5,069 nt of DNA, taken from Proteiniphilum sp. UBA1403 (GTDB lineage Bacteria > Bacteroidota > Bacteroidia > Bacteroidales > Dysgonomonadaceae). The stretch is taken from positions 1-5,069 of the forward strand of contig DBQD01000027.1 of NCBI GenBank assembly GCA_002305715.1, read 5' to 3'. The position numbers and the translations under genes are program-made. Positions 1 to 5,069 of this stretch are shown one piece after another (within the stretch, counting starts at the first letter, position 1; every line of letters starts with the position of its first letter). The notes beneath the pieces were generated by a model. The model had not been told where the DNA came from and did no database searches. It saw nothing but the letters and a program-made list of their open reading frames with translations.

Positions 1-119
1 TTATTTCCTAATTTATTTTGAGTTTATTTAATTCAGCTACCAAGTGTTTTTGATTATATAAATGCTGATGCTTTATTGTATATTTTTAATCTTTTTGCAC
101 CATTTTTCCGATAACGAGG

Positions 120-150
120 CAAAGGTAATTCTATTTTTCACGTTTGCAAA
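120..150 (-). promoter_or_regulatory. Bacteroidota housekeeping promoter (-33/-7)
   Basis: On the minus strand, TTTG (147-150) and TACCTTTG (120-127) are separated by 19 nt. This fits the known Bacteroidota primary-sigma consensus of TTTG, about 17-23 nt, then TAnnTTTG. Transcription would begin around 112-115 and run left. No gene in the window lies in that direction, so the promoter must serve a minus-strand gene or RNA beyond position 1. Confidence 0.6.
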
Positions 151-180
151 TAAAAGACACAACTTTAACATCATTTAACT

Positions 181-204
181 AACTTATTTAAATCAACTTA
201 TTTA
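181..204. repeat. Direct repeat of AACTTATTTA, 14-bp period
   Basis: AACTTATTTA occurs at 181-190 and again at 195-204, separated by 4 bp. On the minus strand the unit reads TAAATAAGTT, and a poorer third copy (6 of 10 matches) continues in the same register towards the promoter. The repeats sit about 30 bp upstream of the -33 element of the promoter at 120-150, where an activator or repressor could bind. Chance is a real alternative in such AT-rich DNA. Confidence 0.35.
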
Positions 205-397
205 CATTAGATGCTACATGACTGATACACAGTTGATTATAAGACAAAAGTTTAATAATATATTCTATTCAAAACCTAAAATTAACTGACAACCCATCAC
301 TATTCATTGTATTTTCATGCAATTTAATCCATGTCACACAAACAAATATCTTAAAATAGCGACTTCAATTTATAATTTTATTTAATAAGCTAAAATG

Positions 398-949
398 TTA
401 TTTTGAGGTAATTGTGTATGTTATCTCCGAAGTAAAAACTGATTCTGTGTCTCCCGATGTCATGTTTACATATTTATCAGCTCCACCAGCGGTATTATCA
501 TAGGTTACATTGTATTTAAGGTTCATTCCACCTGTTCCGGATCTTATAAGTGATTCTGGATTGGTAGATAGTAAAACATTATCAAATATCTGTGGTAAGT
601 TATTATCAGAACCACTTGCAGCTATAATCATAACATCACTAACAGGAATTGATTTGTCTGAACCTAATTGCGTAAAGCTATCCTGGTTTGATGCAACGTT
701 TACCTGAAAGCCTCCCGTACTTGTTACAGACAGGTGGTCATCTAATGTGGCTGAAACACCTTTCTCGTAATCTTCTATATTATGGTATTCTAAATTAACA
801 TCCTTCTGGGAGGTGTTTACAGCAATAGTTTGGATAGGATGTAATATGATATTAACGGTGACATTTGCAGAATTTGATTGAGCATAAGTGTTTTCCACAT
901 ACAGTAATGCGGTCACAATCAATGATATTATGATAATAATGCTCTTCAA
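398..949 (-). CDS. Small secreted beta-rich protein, unknown function
   Basis: 183-residue exported protein. Residues 1-23 are a clear Sec signal peptide: a Lys, a hydrophobic run rich in Ile/Leu/Val, then TYA before Gln24, a good signal peptidase I site with no lipobox Cys. The mature part (about 160 residues) contains no Cys or Trp, is rich in Ser, Thr, Asn and Asp, and alternates polar and hydrophobic residues in short strands (NVTVNIILHPIQTIAVN, LSVTSTGGFQVNVAS, MNLKYNVTYDN, SEITYTITSK), suggesting an Ig-like or pilin-like beta-sandwich. In layout it recalls the small DUF4402/WxL-like surface proteins of Bacteroidota, but this is an impression and not an assigned family. No type IX sorting domain is seen. 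The start is problematic: the frame has no ATG, TTG at 947-949 is the only usable start giving a whole signal peptide, and a stop (965-967) lies six codons upstream. It lies downstream of the sigma/FecR pair on the same strand, so it may be a target. Confidence 0.75.
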   Translation of the reverse strand: MKSIIIIISLIVTALLYVENTYAQSNSANVTVNIILHPIQTIAVNTSQKDVNLEYHNIEDYEKGVSATLDDHLSVTSTGGFQVNVASNQDSFTQLGSDKSIPVSDVMIIAASGSDNNLPQIFDNVLLSTNPESLIRSGTGGMNLKYNVTYDNTAGGADKYVNMTSGDTESVFTSEITYTITSK

Positions 950-972
950 AACAACAAACTTTAATTAACATT

Positions 973-977
973 CTCCT
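973..977 (-). promoter_or_regulatory. AGGAG Shine-Dalgarno-like site, badly spaced
   Basis: On the minus strand AGGAG is followed after one base by ATG (969-971), too close for normal initiation. It sits 23 nt before the TTG (947-949) that opens the secreted-protein frame, too far for normal initiation. The nearby ATG is one nucleotide out of frame with the secreted protein. The site is the only strong SD-like sequence near this gene, so it bears on where translation starts. Many Bacteroidota genes initiate without SD pairing, so it may be irrelevant. Confidence 0.3.
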
Positions 978-1036
978 AATTTCTACGTGCAATTTATAAA
1001 ATAATTTTTTATTAAACAAACAATTCTAAATAAAAT

Positions 1037-1054
1037 ATAGCAAACTTTTGCTAT
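1037..1054. promoter_or_regulatory. 18-bp perfect palindrome, possible operator
   Basis: ATAGCAAA and TTTGCTAT are exact inverted copies (8-bp arms) around a 2-bp CT centre. The site lies 88 bp upstream of the TTG start of the secreted-protein gene. The 2-nt centre is too tight for a good RNA hairpin, and there is no adjacent T tract beyond general AT-richness, so a dimeric regulator's DNA site is a better reading than a terminator. No regulator is identified. The function is inferred only from symmetry and position. Confidence 0.35.
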
Positions 1055-1220
1055 TTAACAATTAGTGTTATTATATATTTTAATGTAAAAAACACGCTAA
1101 TTAATCCCTATAAGTTTTAATTATAACGGCAAAATAGATAATCTACAAAATAATAATATAAGGTAATTCTATTATTGCTTTATAGAAGAAGATGTTATAT
1201 GCTTAATTAATGATTTATTT

Positions 1221-2201
1221 TTATAGCGTAACAAAGATATTTTTCTCTTTTTGATCAAATCTTACTGGAGCAATTTTTTGCAACTCTGCTAATATTGATT
1301 GAATATCTGTGTGTTTTGTAGTTATGGTATAGCTATATTCTAAAGCACCAGTTGCTTGTAGATGAAACTTTACATCATATTTTCTCTCAAGCACCTTTAA
1401 AACCTCCGCAAGTGGTGTGTCGTAAAAATAAATCATGTTATTCTTCCAAAGAGAGGCACTGGAAGGCTTTGAAAGGTTAGAAAGAATTGTTCTACCTGTG
1501 GTCTTATTATATTCAAGCAGTTGCCCAGGTGTCATTGAGTAGCTACTACCCTGTACATGAAAAGATGTTTTACCTTCATCCAACACAACTTTAATAAATT
1601 CACTCTCACTATATGCATTAACATTAAATGAGGTGCCTAAAACTCTTACAGACGTATTTTGAGCATTTACAATAAATGGTCGTTTACTATTTGTGGTAAC
1701 ATTAAAATACGCTTCACCATCTAAAAATATTTCTCTTTGTCTAATTCCAAATCTTTCGGGATAGCGAATTCTAGTACCTGAGTTTAAATAGACTTCTGTA
1801 CCGTCTTGAAAAAATATTCTTGCATCCTCACCATATGGAATATAAAGCTCGGTATATTTTACTCCTTCAAAAATTGAAGTTTGTTTGTTGAAATAGAAAG
1901 CCAATAGAGAAACAATAAATATAGGTAGAAATACAGCTGCAACTTTTAGACTGGTTCTTCTAAATGATTTTTGATAAATCTCACGATCAATCTTTTTAAA
2001 AAGCTTATCCGATTGTACAGCAGAAAATGTTTTATCGCTAAATAAGTCATCCCCCATCACGTAAGCATCTTTATCCAACATATCTGCAAGGTGTTGCTGA
2101 CCCTCTATTGTAGATGAAAACCATTCAACAACCTCTTGTGCATCTTCTTTTGTAGAGACCTCACCAACTACCCTATTTATCATATTTCTTTTTGCCGACA
2201 T
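1221..2201 (-). CDS. FecR-family transmembrane anti-sigma factor
   Basis: 326-residue inner-membrane regulator expected to bind the neighbouring ECF sigma factor in the cytoplasm and sense a periplasmic signal. Residues 1-80 form a charged, helical cytosolic anti-sigma region. One membrane segment lies at about 84-105 (LKVAAVFLPIFIVSLLAFYF), preceded by a KSFRR positive patch, giving N-in/C-out topology. The periplasmic FecR domain spans about 115-215, with FQDGTEVYLNSGTRIRYP (131-148), REIFLDGEAYFNV (156-168) and VRVLGTSFNVNAY (185-197). Residues 255-326 look like the DUF4974 domain common in Bacteroidota FecR proteins (IYFYDTPLAEVLKVLERKYDVKF; final FVTL). The length is typical and there is no sign of damage. 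In the usual arrangement a SusC-type TonB-dependent receptor follows and feeds the signal to this protein. Here none follows: a 271-nt gap and a small secreted protein come next. A start at Met7 is also possible, but Met1 is kept. Confidence 0.93.
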   Translation of the reverse strand: MSAKRNMINRVVGEVSTKEDAQEVVEWFSSTIEGQQHLADMLDKDAYVMGDDLFSDKTFSAVQSDKLFKKIDREIYQKSFRRTSLKVAAVFLPIFIVSLLAFYFNKQTSIFEGVKYTELYIPYGEDARIFFQDGTEVYLNSGTRIRYPERFGIRQREIFLDGEAYFNVTTNSKRPFIVNAQNTSVRVLGTSFNVNAYSESEFIKVVLDEGKTSFHVQGSSYSMTPGQLLEYNKTTGRTILSNLSKPSSASLWKNNMIYFYDTPLAEVLKVLERKYDVKFHLQATGALEYSYTITTKHTDIQSILAELQKIAPVRFDQKEKNIFVTL

Positions 2202-2286
2202 GAATTTTTAATTACATAAGTTTATCCCTTATTCTTTATAGACACATAATTGAGCAAAAGATATTAGTTAAACTGCATAATATTTT

Positions 2287-2859
2287 TCACTTAATTTTTA
2301 TCTGATCAAAATATAAACGCAACATCTTAATAGACTCTTGATAATGCGACTTTACAGTATTAATGGATATTCCCATCTTCTCAGCTATTTGCTGATTACT
2401 TTCGGTTGTTTCAAGCTTTCGAAGGCATATCTCCTTTTTTTGTGGCGGTAATGATTCAACTCCTTGATAAAGAAGATTGCGCATCTGCTTATCATCCATG
2501 GCCTTTATAACATCTTCCTGGCCCGGAATATCTATTTGTGCATTTATATAGTTTAATGAAATCTCATCTTTGCGGTCGCGTATCTGATTAAGAATATAAT
2601 TCTTAGTCATTGTATAAAGATAATTCTTGAGATTAATTTCGATATGAATATCAGATGTGCTTTCCCAAAGCTTCACAAACACATGCTGTACGGCGTCTTC
2701 TGCCATCTGAGTGTTTTTGAGATACTTTAAAGCTATAGCGTAAAGATAACGATGATATTTTTTGTAAATTGCAGAAAACGCCTCTCTATCCCTCTTCTTT
2801 AATAGAATAAAAAGGGCATGATCTTCATTTCTTGCATATTCAGGAAACTTACTTTTCAT
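2287..2859 (-). CDS. ECF-type RNA polymerase sigma factor
   Basis: 190-residue extracytoplasmic-function sigma factor with the two-domain layout of the family. Sigma region 2 spans about residues 23-95, with AEDAVQHVFVKLWE (53-66) as the region 2.2 core-binding helix and NLKNYLYTMTKNYILNQIR (76-94) as regions 2.3/2.4. Sigma region 4 spans about 132-185, with the helix-turn-helix NQQIAEKMGISINTVKSH (155-172) that reads the -35 element. Regions 1 and 3 are absent, as expected. It directs RNA polymerase to its own promoter set and is presumably held inactive by the FecR-like protein encoded 85 nt downstream. The gene begins 37 nt after the sufS stop with no strong terminator between, so read-through from the suf operon is possible, although a candidate -7 element lies in the gap. 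An out-of-frame ATG at 2861-2863 opens only a four-codon reading frame. The genes it controls are unknown. Confidence 0.93.
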   Translation of the reverse strand: MKSKFPEYARNEDHALFILLKKRDREAFSAIYKKYHRYLYAIALKYLKNTQMAEDAVQHVFVKLWESTSDIHIEINLKNYLYTMTKNYILNQIRDRKDEISLNYINAQIDIPGQEDVIKAMDDKQMRNLLYQGVESLPPQKKEICLRKLETTESNQQIAEKMGISINTVKSHYQESIKMLRLYFDQIKIK

Positions 2860-2878
2860 ACATTTTGCTATCTCTTAA

Positions 2879-2886
2879 CAAAAATA
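2879..2886 (-). promoter_or_regulatory. Candidate -7 element for the sigma/FecR genes
   Basis: The minus strand reads TATTTTTG, a match to the Bacteroidota -7 consensus TAnnTTTG, placed about 20 nt before the sigma-factor ATG in the 37-nt gap after sufS. It would give a leader of roughly 14 nt. No TTTG -33 element occurs at the usual 17-23 nt spacing; the nearest TTTG is 11 nt upstream. The match is also easy to obtain by chance in AT-rich DNA, so the call is weak. Confidence 0.3.
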
Positions 2887-2894
2887 GTAAAACA

Positions 2895-2912
2895 TATCAA
2901 AACATCTTGATA
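2895..2912. repeat. Small inverted repeat at the sufS stop
   Basis: TATCAA and TTGATA form a 6-bp stem with a 6-nt loop spanning the sufS stop codon (2897-2899). The stem contains only one G-C pair and is not followed by a solid T tract, so it is too weak to be a convincing intrinsic terminator. It could at most slow read-through from suf into the sigma-factor gene. Confidence 0.2.
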
Positions 2913-4132
2913 ATTCTTTCCAGTCCTTTAACCAACATATCAACCTCTTCTTTAGTATTATAGAAGGCAAATGAAGCTCTGACGGTTCCCTCAACACCCA
3001 TTATTTTCATTAACGGTTCGGCGCAGTGGTGACCTGTTCTTACAGCTATACCCATTTTATCTAAGAGGGTTCCTATATCATATGGGTGTATATCGTCAAC
3101 CAGAAATGAAATTACGCTACACTTCTCCTTAGCTGTACCTATAATCCTCATTCCAGGAATTTGAAGCATCTTTTCAGTTGCGTATTTCAAAAGCTCATCT
3201 TCGTGATGGGCAATATTATCTAATCCAATTGAGTTTATATAATTTAAAGCAGTTGCAAGAGCCGCAGTACCCACAAAATCGGGCGTTCCGGCCTCAAATT
3301 TAAAAGGCAGCTTATTGAATGTGGTTTTCTCAAAAGAAACACTCTCTATCATCTCTCCACCACCCTGGTAAGGAGGTAGTCCATTTAACCACTCTTCTTT
3401 TCCGTAAAGTACACCAACGCCGGTTGGTCCGTAAATCTTATGAGAAGAGAAAACCAAGAAGTCACAATCTATTTTCTGAACATCTACTTTTGCATGCTGA
3501 ACACTTTGTGCAGCATCTATAAGTACAGGAATTTTATGATTGTGAGCAATTTTCACTATCTCATTCACAGGATTAACTGTTCCCAGCACATTTGATATAT
3601 GAGTCAATGCAATTAGTTTTGTACGGGGAGAAATAAGCTTTTCAAATTCCTCTAAAATAAGTTCACCATCTTTATTAATAGGGGCAACCTTAACACTGAG
3701 TCCGTACATGTCTGCCTGAATTTGCCATGGAACGATATTGGAGTGGTGCTCCATAGCAGTTATTAATATTTCATCTCCTTCTTTGCAAAATGATCTGCAA
3801 AAAGAGGATGCAACCAGATTTATCGACTCAGTAGCACCGCGTGTGAAAACAATCTCATCCGGTGAATTAGCATTAATAAAACGCTGAACAGTTTTCCTTG
3901 CTGCTTCATGCTCATCGGTTGCAACCTGACTAAGATAATGAACACCCCTGTGAACATTTGAATTCACCGTGGTGTACATTTCTGTAATCTTATCCATCAC
4001 ACAACTCGGCTTTTGCGTTGTAGCAGCATTATCGAGATACACCAAAGGTTTCCCATACACCTCGCGTGAGAGTATGGGAAATTTGGCACGTATATTATTT
4101 ATATCCAGTTCTTTCAAATCAAATACACACAT
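2897..4132 (-). CDS. sufS: SufS, group II cysteine desulfurase
   Basis: Complete 411-residue PLP-dependent enzyme that converts cysteine to alanine and holds the sulfur as a cysteine persulfide for Fe-S cluster assembly; cytosolic. Visible motifs: YLDNAATTQKP (32-42), NVHRGVHYLS (59-68), FTRGATESIN (96-105), AMEHHSN (126-132; His129 stacks on PLP in this family), the DAAQS PLP-contact site (206-210), SSHKIYGPTG with Lys232 as the Schiff-base lysine, and RTGHHCAEP with the persulfide-bearing Cys370. The RTGHHCAEP form and the length fit SufS rather than IscS/NifS. The ATG at 4132 lies inside the sufD tail, giving a 14-bp overlap that suggests translational coupling. The next in-frame Met is residue 46, inside the conserved fold, so 4132 is the sensible start. 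No SufE or SufU sulfur acceptor follows within the window. Product and completeness are secure. Confidence 0.97.
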   Translation of the reverse strand: MCVFDLKELDINNIRAKFPILSREVYGKPLVYLDNAATTQKPSCVMDKITEMYTTVNSNVHRGVHYLSQVATDEHEAARKTVQRFINANSPDEIVFTRGATESINLVASSFCRSFCKEGDEILITAMEHHSNIVPWQIQADMYGLSVKVAPINKDGELILEEFEKLISPRTKLIALTHISNVLGTVNPVNEIVKIAHNHKIPVLIDAAQSVQHAKVDVQKIDCDFLVFSSHKIYGPTGVGVLYGKEEWLNGLPPYQGGGEMIESVSFEKTTFNKLPFKFEAGTPDFVGTAALATALNYINSIGLDNIAHHEDELLKYATEKMLQIPGMRIIGTAKEKCSVISFLVDDIHPYDIGTLLDKMGIAVRTGHHCAEPLMKIMGVEGTVRASFAFYNTKEEVDMLVKGLERIIKMF

Positions 4133-5069
4133 TACAATTTCCGCAACGCATCAGTTCACCGCGGAAACGTTTGTTGATCAATGTGGTCAGACGCTCCTGC
4201 AGGCTTTCAATGCGAACCATTTCCACCACATCGCTGGTGAAGGCCACCATCAGCAAGAGTCGCGCCTCCTCTTTGTCAATACCCCTTGCACGCATGTAGA
4301 AGAGAGCCTCCTCATCGAGCTGTCCGGTAGTAAGACCGTGTGAACACTTCACGTCATCGGCATAGATTTCAAGCTGCGGCTTTGAAAACATTTGAGCCGT
4401 GTCGGACGCAAGTAAGTTACGGTTATTCTGGTACGCCATAGTCTTTTGTGCATCTTTCTCCACCAAGATCTTTCCACAGAAGACACCAGTCGCACGATCA
4501 TTAAGCACAGTTTTAAACAGTTCGTTGCTCATACAGTTGGGTTTCGCATGATCAAGGAAAGCAAAATTGTCGATGTGCTGTTCTTTGTCGCATATGGCCA
4601 ATCCTCCAGCATGTGCTTCAGCATGTTCTCCCAAAAGGCGGAAGCGATAATTATTGCGTGTATAGCCATTGTGCAGTGTAATGGAGCTTGTTTGCACGTT
4701 CGACCCATCATTCTGTTCGCTGAACAAATTATTGAGACGGGTTACCTTTTCCGAATTTTCTTCAAGTTCATACACATCAACTTGAGCCGATACATCGGCA
4801 AAAACCTCCGTCACCTGAGTAACAACAAAACGTACATCATCGACTGTATGATCGCACACCAGCAACTTCACTTGTGCGTTTTCTTCGGCAATGATTAAAA
4901 TCCGTCGGTTCACGTTCAAGTCGACTCCCCCCCGCAAGATGTTGATCAGCTGCAACGGCTTCTCTACCGTCACATTTTTAGGCACATACACTACAAAACC
5001 ATCCTGAGCAAACATTGTGTTGTATGCCACCACTCCATTATCGGAATAGTCGGCTATTTTAGCATAGTG
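4119..5069 (-). CDS. sufD: SufD, Fe-S cluster assembly scaffold subunit (5' part off the window)
   Basis: C-terminal 316 residues of SufD, which forms the cytosolic SufBCD scaffold with SufB and the ATPase SufC, where Fe-S clusters are built. The frame is open to the window edge: 12 codons read through above the GTG at 5033, so that GTG (a Val in a conserved NGVVAYNTMFAQDG stretch) is not the start. SufD proteins run to roughly 420-450 residues, so about 100-130 are missing. Seen in order: the VVYVPKN / EKPLQL strand region, the beta-helix core, a FCGKILVEKDAQKT segment, and the KCSHGLTTGQLDEEALFYMRARGI signature. The His of that signature (codon 4338-4340) aligns by motif with the functional His360 of E. 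coli SufD. The protein ends in an unusual CxxCxxC tail (CGNCNVC) before the final Ile. The stop overlaps sufS by 14 bp, implying one operon. Sampled GC is about 47-55%, higher than in the genes downstream. Confidence 0.95.
   Translation of the reverse strand, partial: HYAKIADYSDNGVVAYNTMFAQDGFVVYVPKNVTVEKPLQLINILRGGVDLNVNRRILIIAEENAQVKLLVCDHTVDDVRFVVTQVTEVFADVSAQVDVYELEENSEKVTRLNNLFSEQNDGSNVQTSSITLHNGYTRNNYRFRLLGEHAEAHAGGLAICDKEQHIDNFAFLDHAKPNCMSNELFKTVLNDRATGVFCGKILVEKDAQKTMAYQNNRNLLASDTAQMFSKPQLEIYADDVKCSHGLTTGQLDEEALFYMRARGIDKEEARLLLMVAFTSDVVEMVRIESLQERLTTLINKRFRGELMRCGNCNVCI

Larger units (their letters stand above)
1..397. other. Intergenic region with left-facing promoter and direct repeats
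   Basis: No credible gene lies on either strand in these 397 bases. The right part is the AT-rich 3' flank of the secreted-protein gene, without an obvious GC-rich terminator hairpin. The left part holds a direct repeat (181-204), a consensus promoter (120-150, minus strand) and a presumed untranslated leader of about 110 nt running off the left edge. The only ATG in that leader opens a five-codon frame. The leader ends at position 1 with TTAGGAAATAA on the minus strand, which could be the ribosome-binding region of a gene starting just outside the window. Confidence 0.6.
950..1220. other. AT-rich intergenic gap with a palindrome
   Basis: This 271-nt stretch between the FecR-like gene and the secreted-protein gene contains no plausible gene. 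It is extremely AT-rich (10 of 60 bases are G or C in 1021-1080). It holds an 18-bp palindrome (1037-1054), a Shine-Dalgarno-like AGGAG on the minus strand (973-977), and two copies of TTAATTAA (961-968 and 1203-1210). No good match to the housekeeping TAnnTTTG -7 element was found on the minus strand. If the secreted-protein gene has its own promoter, it is not an obvious primary-sigma one. No GC-rich hairpin with a T tract ends the FecR transcript. Confidence 0.6.

Noticed and set aside
852..971. A 39-codon minus-strand ATG frame (852-971) with eight Cys, overlapping the signal-peptide region of the secreted protein
   Set aside because: It is the out-of-frame reading of DNA encoding a convincing signal peptide. 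Its AGGAG is only one base from the ATG, and the Cys/His richness follows from the Ile/Ala codons read in another phase. The ATG is kept only as part of the start-site finding.
1167..1187. Inverted repeat TTCTAT/ATAGAA with a 9-nt loop shortly after the FecR stop, as a terminator
   Set aside because: The stem is 6 bp with a single G-C pair, the loop is large and no T tract follows on the minus strand, so it is not a credible intrinsic terminator.
3319..4343. Several plus-strand open frames opposite sufS and the sufD end
   Set aside because: All are antisense to well-conserved enzyme sequence, short, and without domain or initiation signals.
4446..4898. A 150-codon open frame on the plus strand opposite sufD
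   Set aside because: It lies wholly antisense to a clearly conserved SufD frame, its translation shows no recognisable domain, and no promoter or ribosome site was seen. It is a shadow frame.
5031..5033. GTG as the start of sufD
   Set aside because: The frame continues open for 12 more codons to the window edge with SufD-like residues, and the expected protein is far longer, so this GTG is an internal valine.

Overview
The window looks like chromosomal DNA from a low-GC member of the Bacteroidota, probably a Bacteroidales species. Four things suggest this: the protein sequences of the Suf genes, an ECF sigma factor paired with a FecR-type anti-sigma factor carrying a Bacteroidota-style C-terminal domain, a promoter matching the Bacteroidota TTTG/TAnnTTTG consensus, and very AT-rich intergenic DNA. 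The genus cannot be fixed from this sequence. All supported genes lie on the minus strand, so the window reads biologically from right to left.

Right end (5069 to 2897): the 3' part of sufD, open through the window edge, overlaps the start of a complete sufS by 14 bp. These are the tail of an iron-sulfur cluster assembly operon. SufD belongs to the SufBCD scaffold complex, and SufS is the cysteine desulfurase that supplies sulfur. Upstream members such as sufB and sufC would be off the right edge.

Middle (2859 to 1221): 37 nt after sufS comes an ECF sigma factor gene, then after 85 nt a FecR-family transmembrane anti-sigma gene. The usual partner of such a pair, a SusC/TonB-dependent receptor with a signalling domain, is not in the window. 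A possible -7 element sits just before the sigma gene, and no strong terminator separates it from sufS.

Left part (1220 to 1): a 271-nt AT-rich gap contains a perfect 18-bp palindrome. It is followed by a gene for a small secreted, cysteine-free, Ser/Thr/Asn-rich protein of unknown function. This gene has no in-frame ATG start. Its only start candidate is TTG, and a nearby Shine-Dalgarno-like AGGAG and ATG lie one nucleotide out of frame. The last 397 nt hold no gene. They carry a 14-bp-period direct repeat and a well-formed Bacteroidota promoter pointing left, evidently serving a gene beyond position 1.

No mobile element, CRISPR array, tRNA or rRNA was seen. The Suf genes are ordinary. The more open questions are the receptor-less sigma/FecR pair, the secreted protein next to it with its odd start, and the intergenic palindrome.
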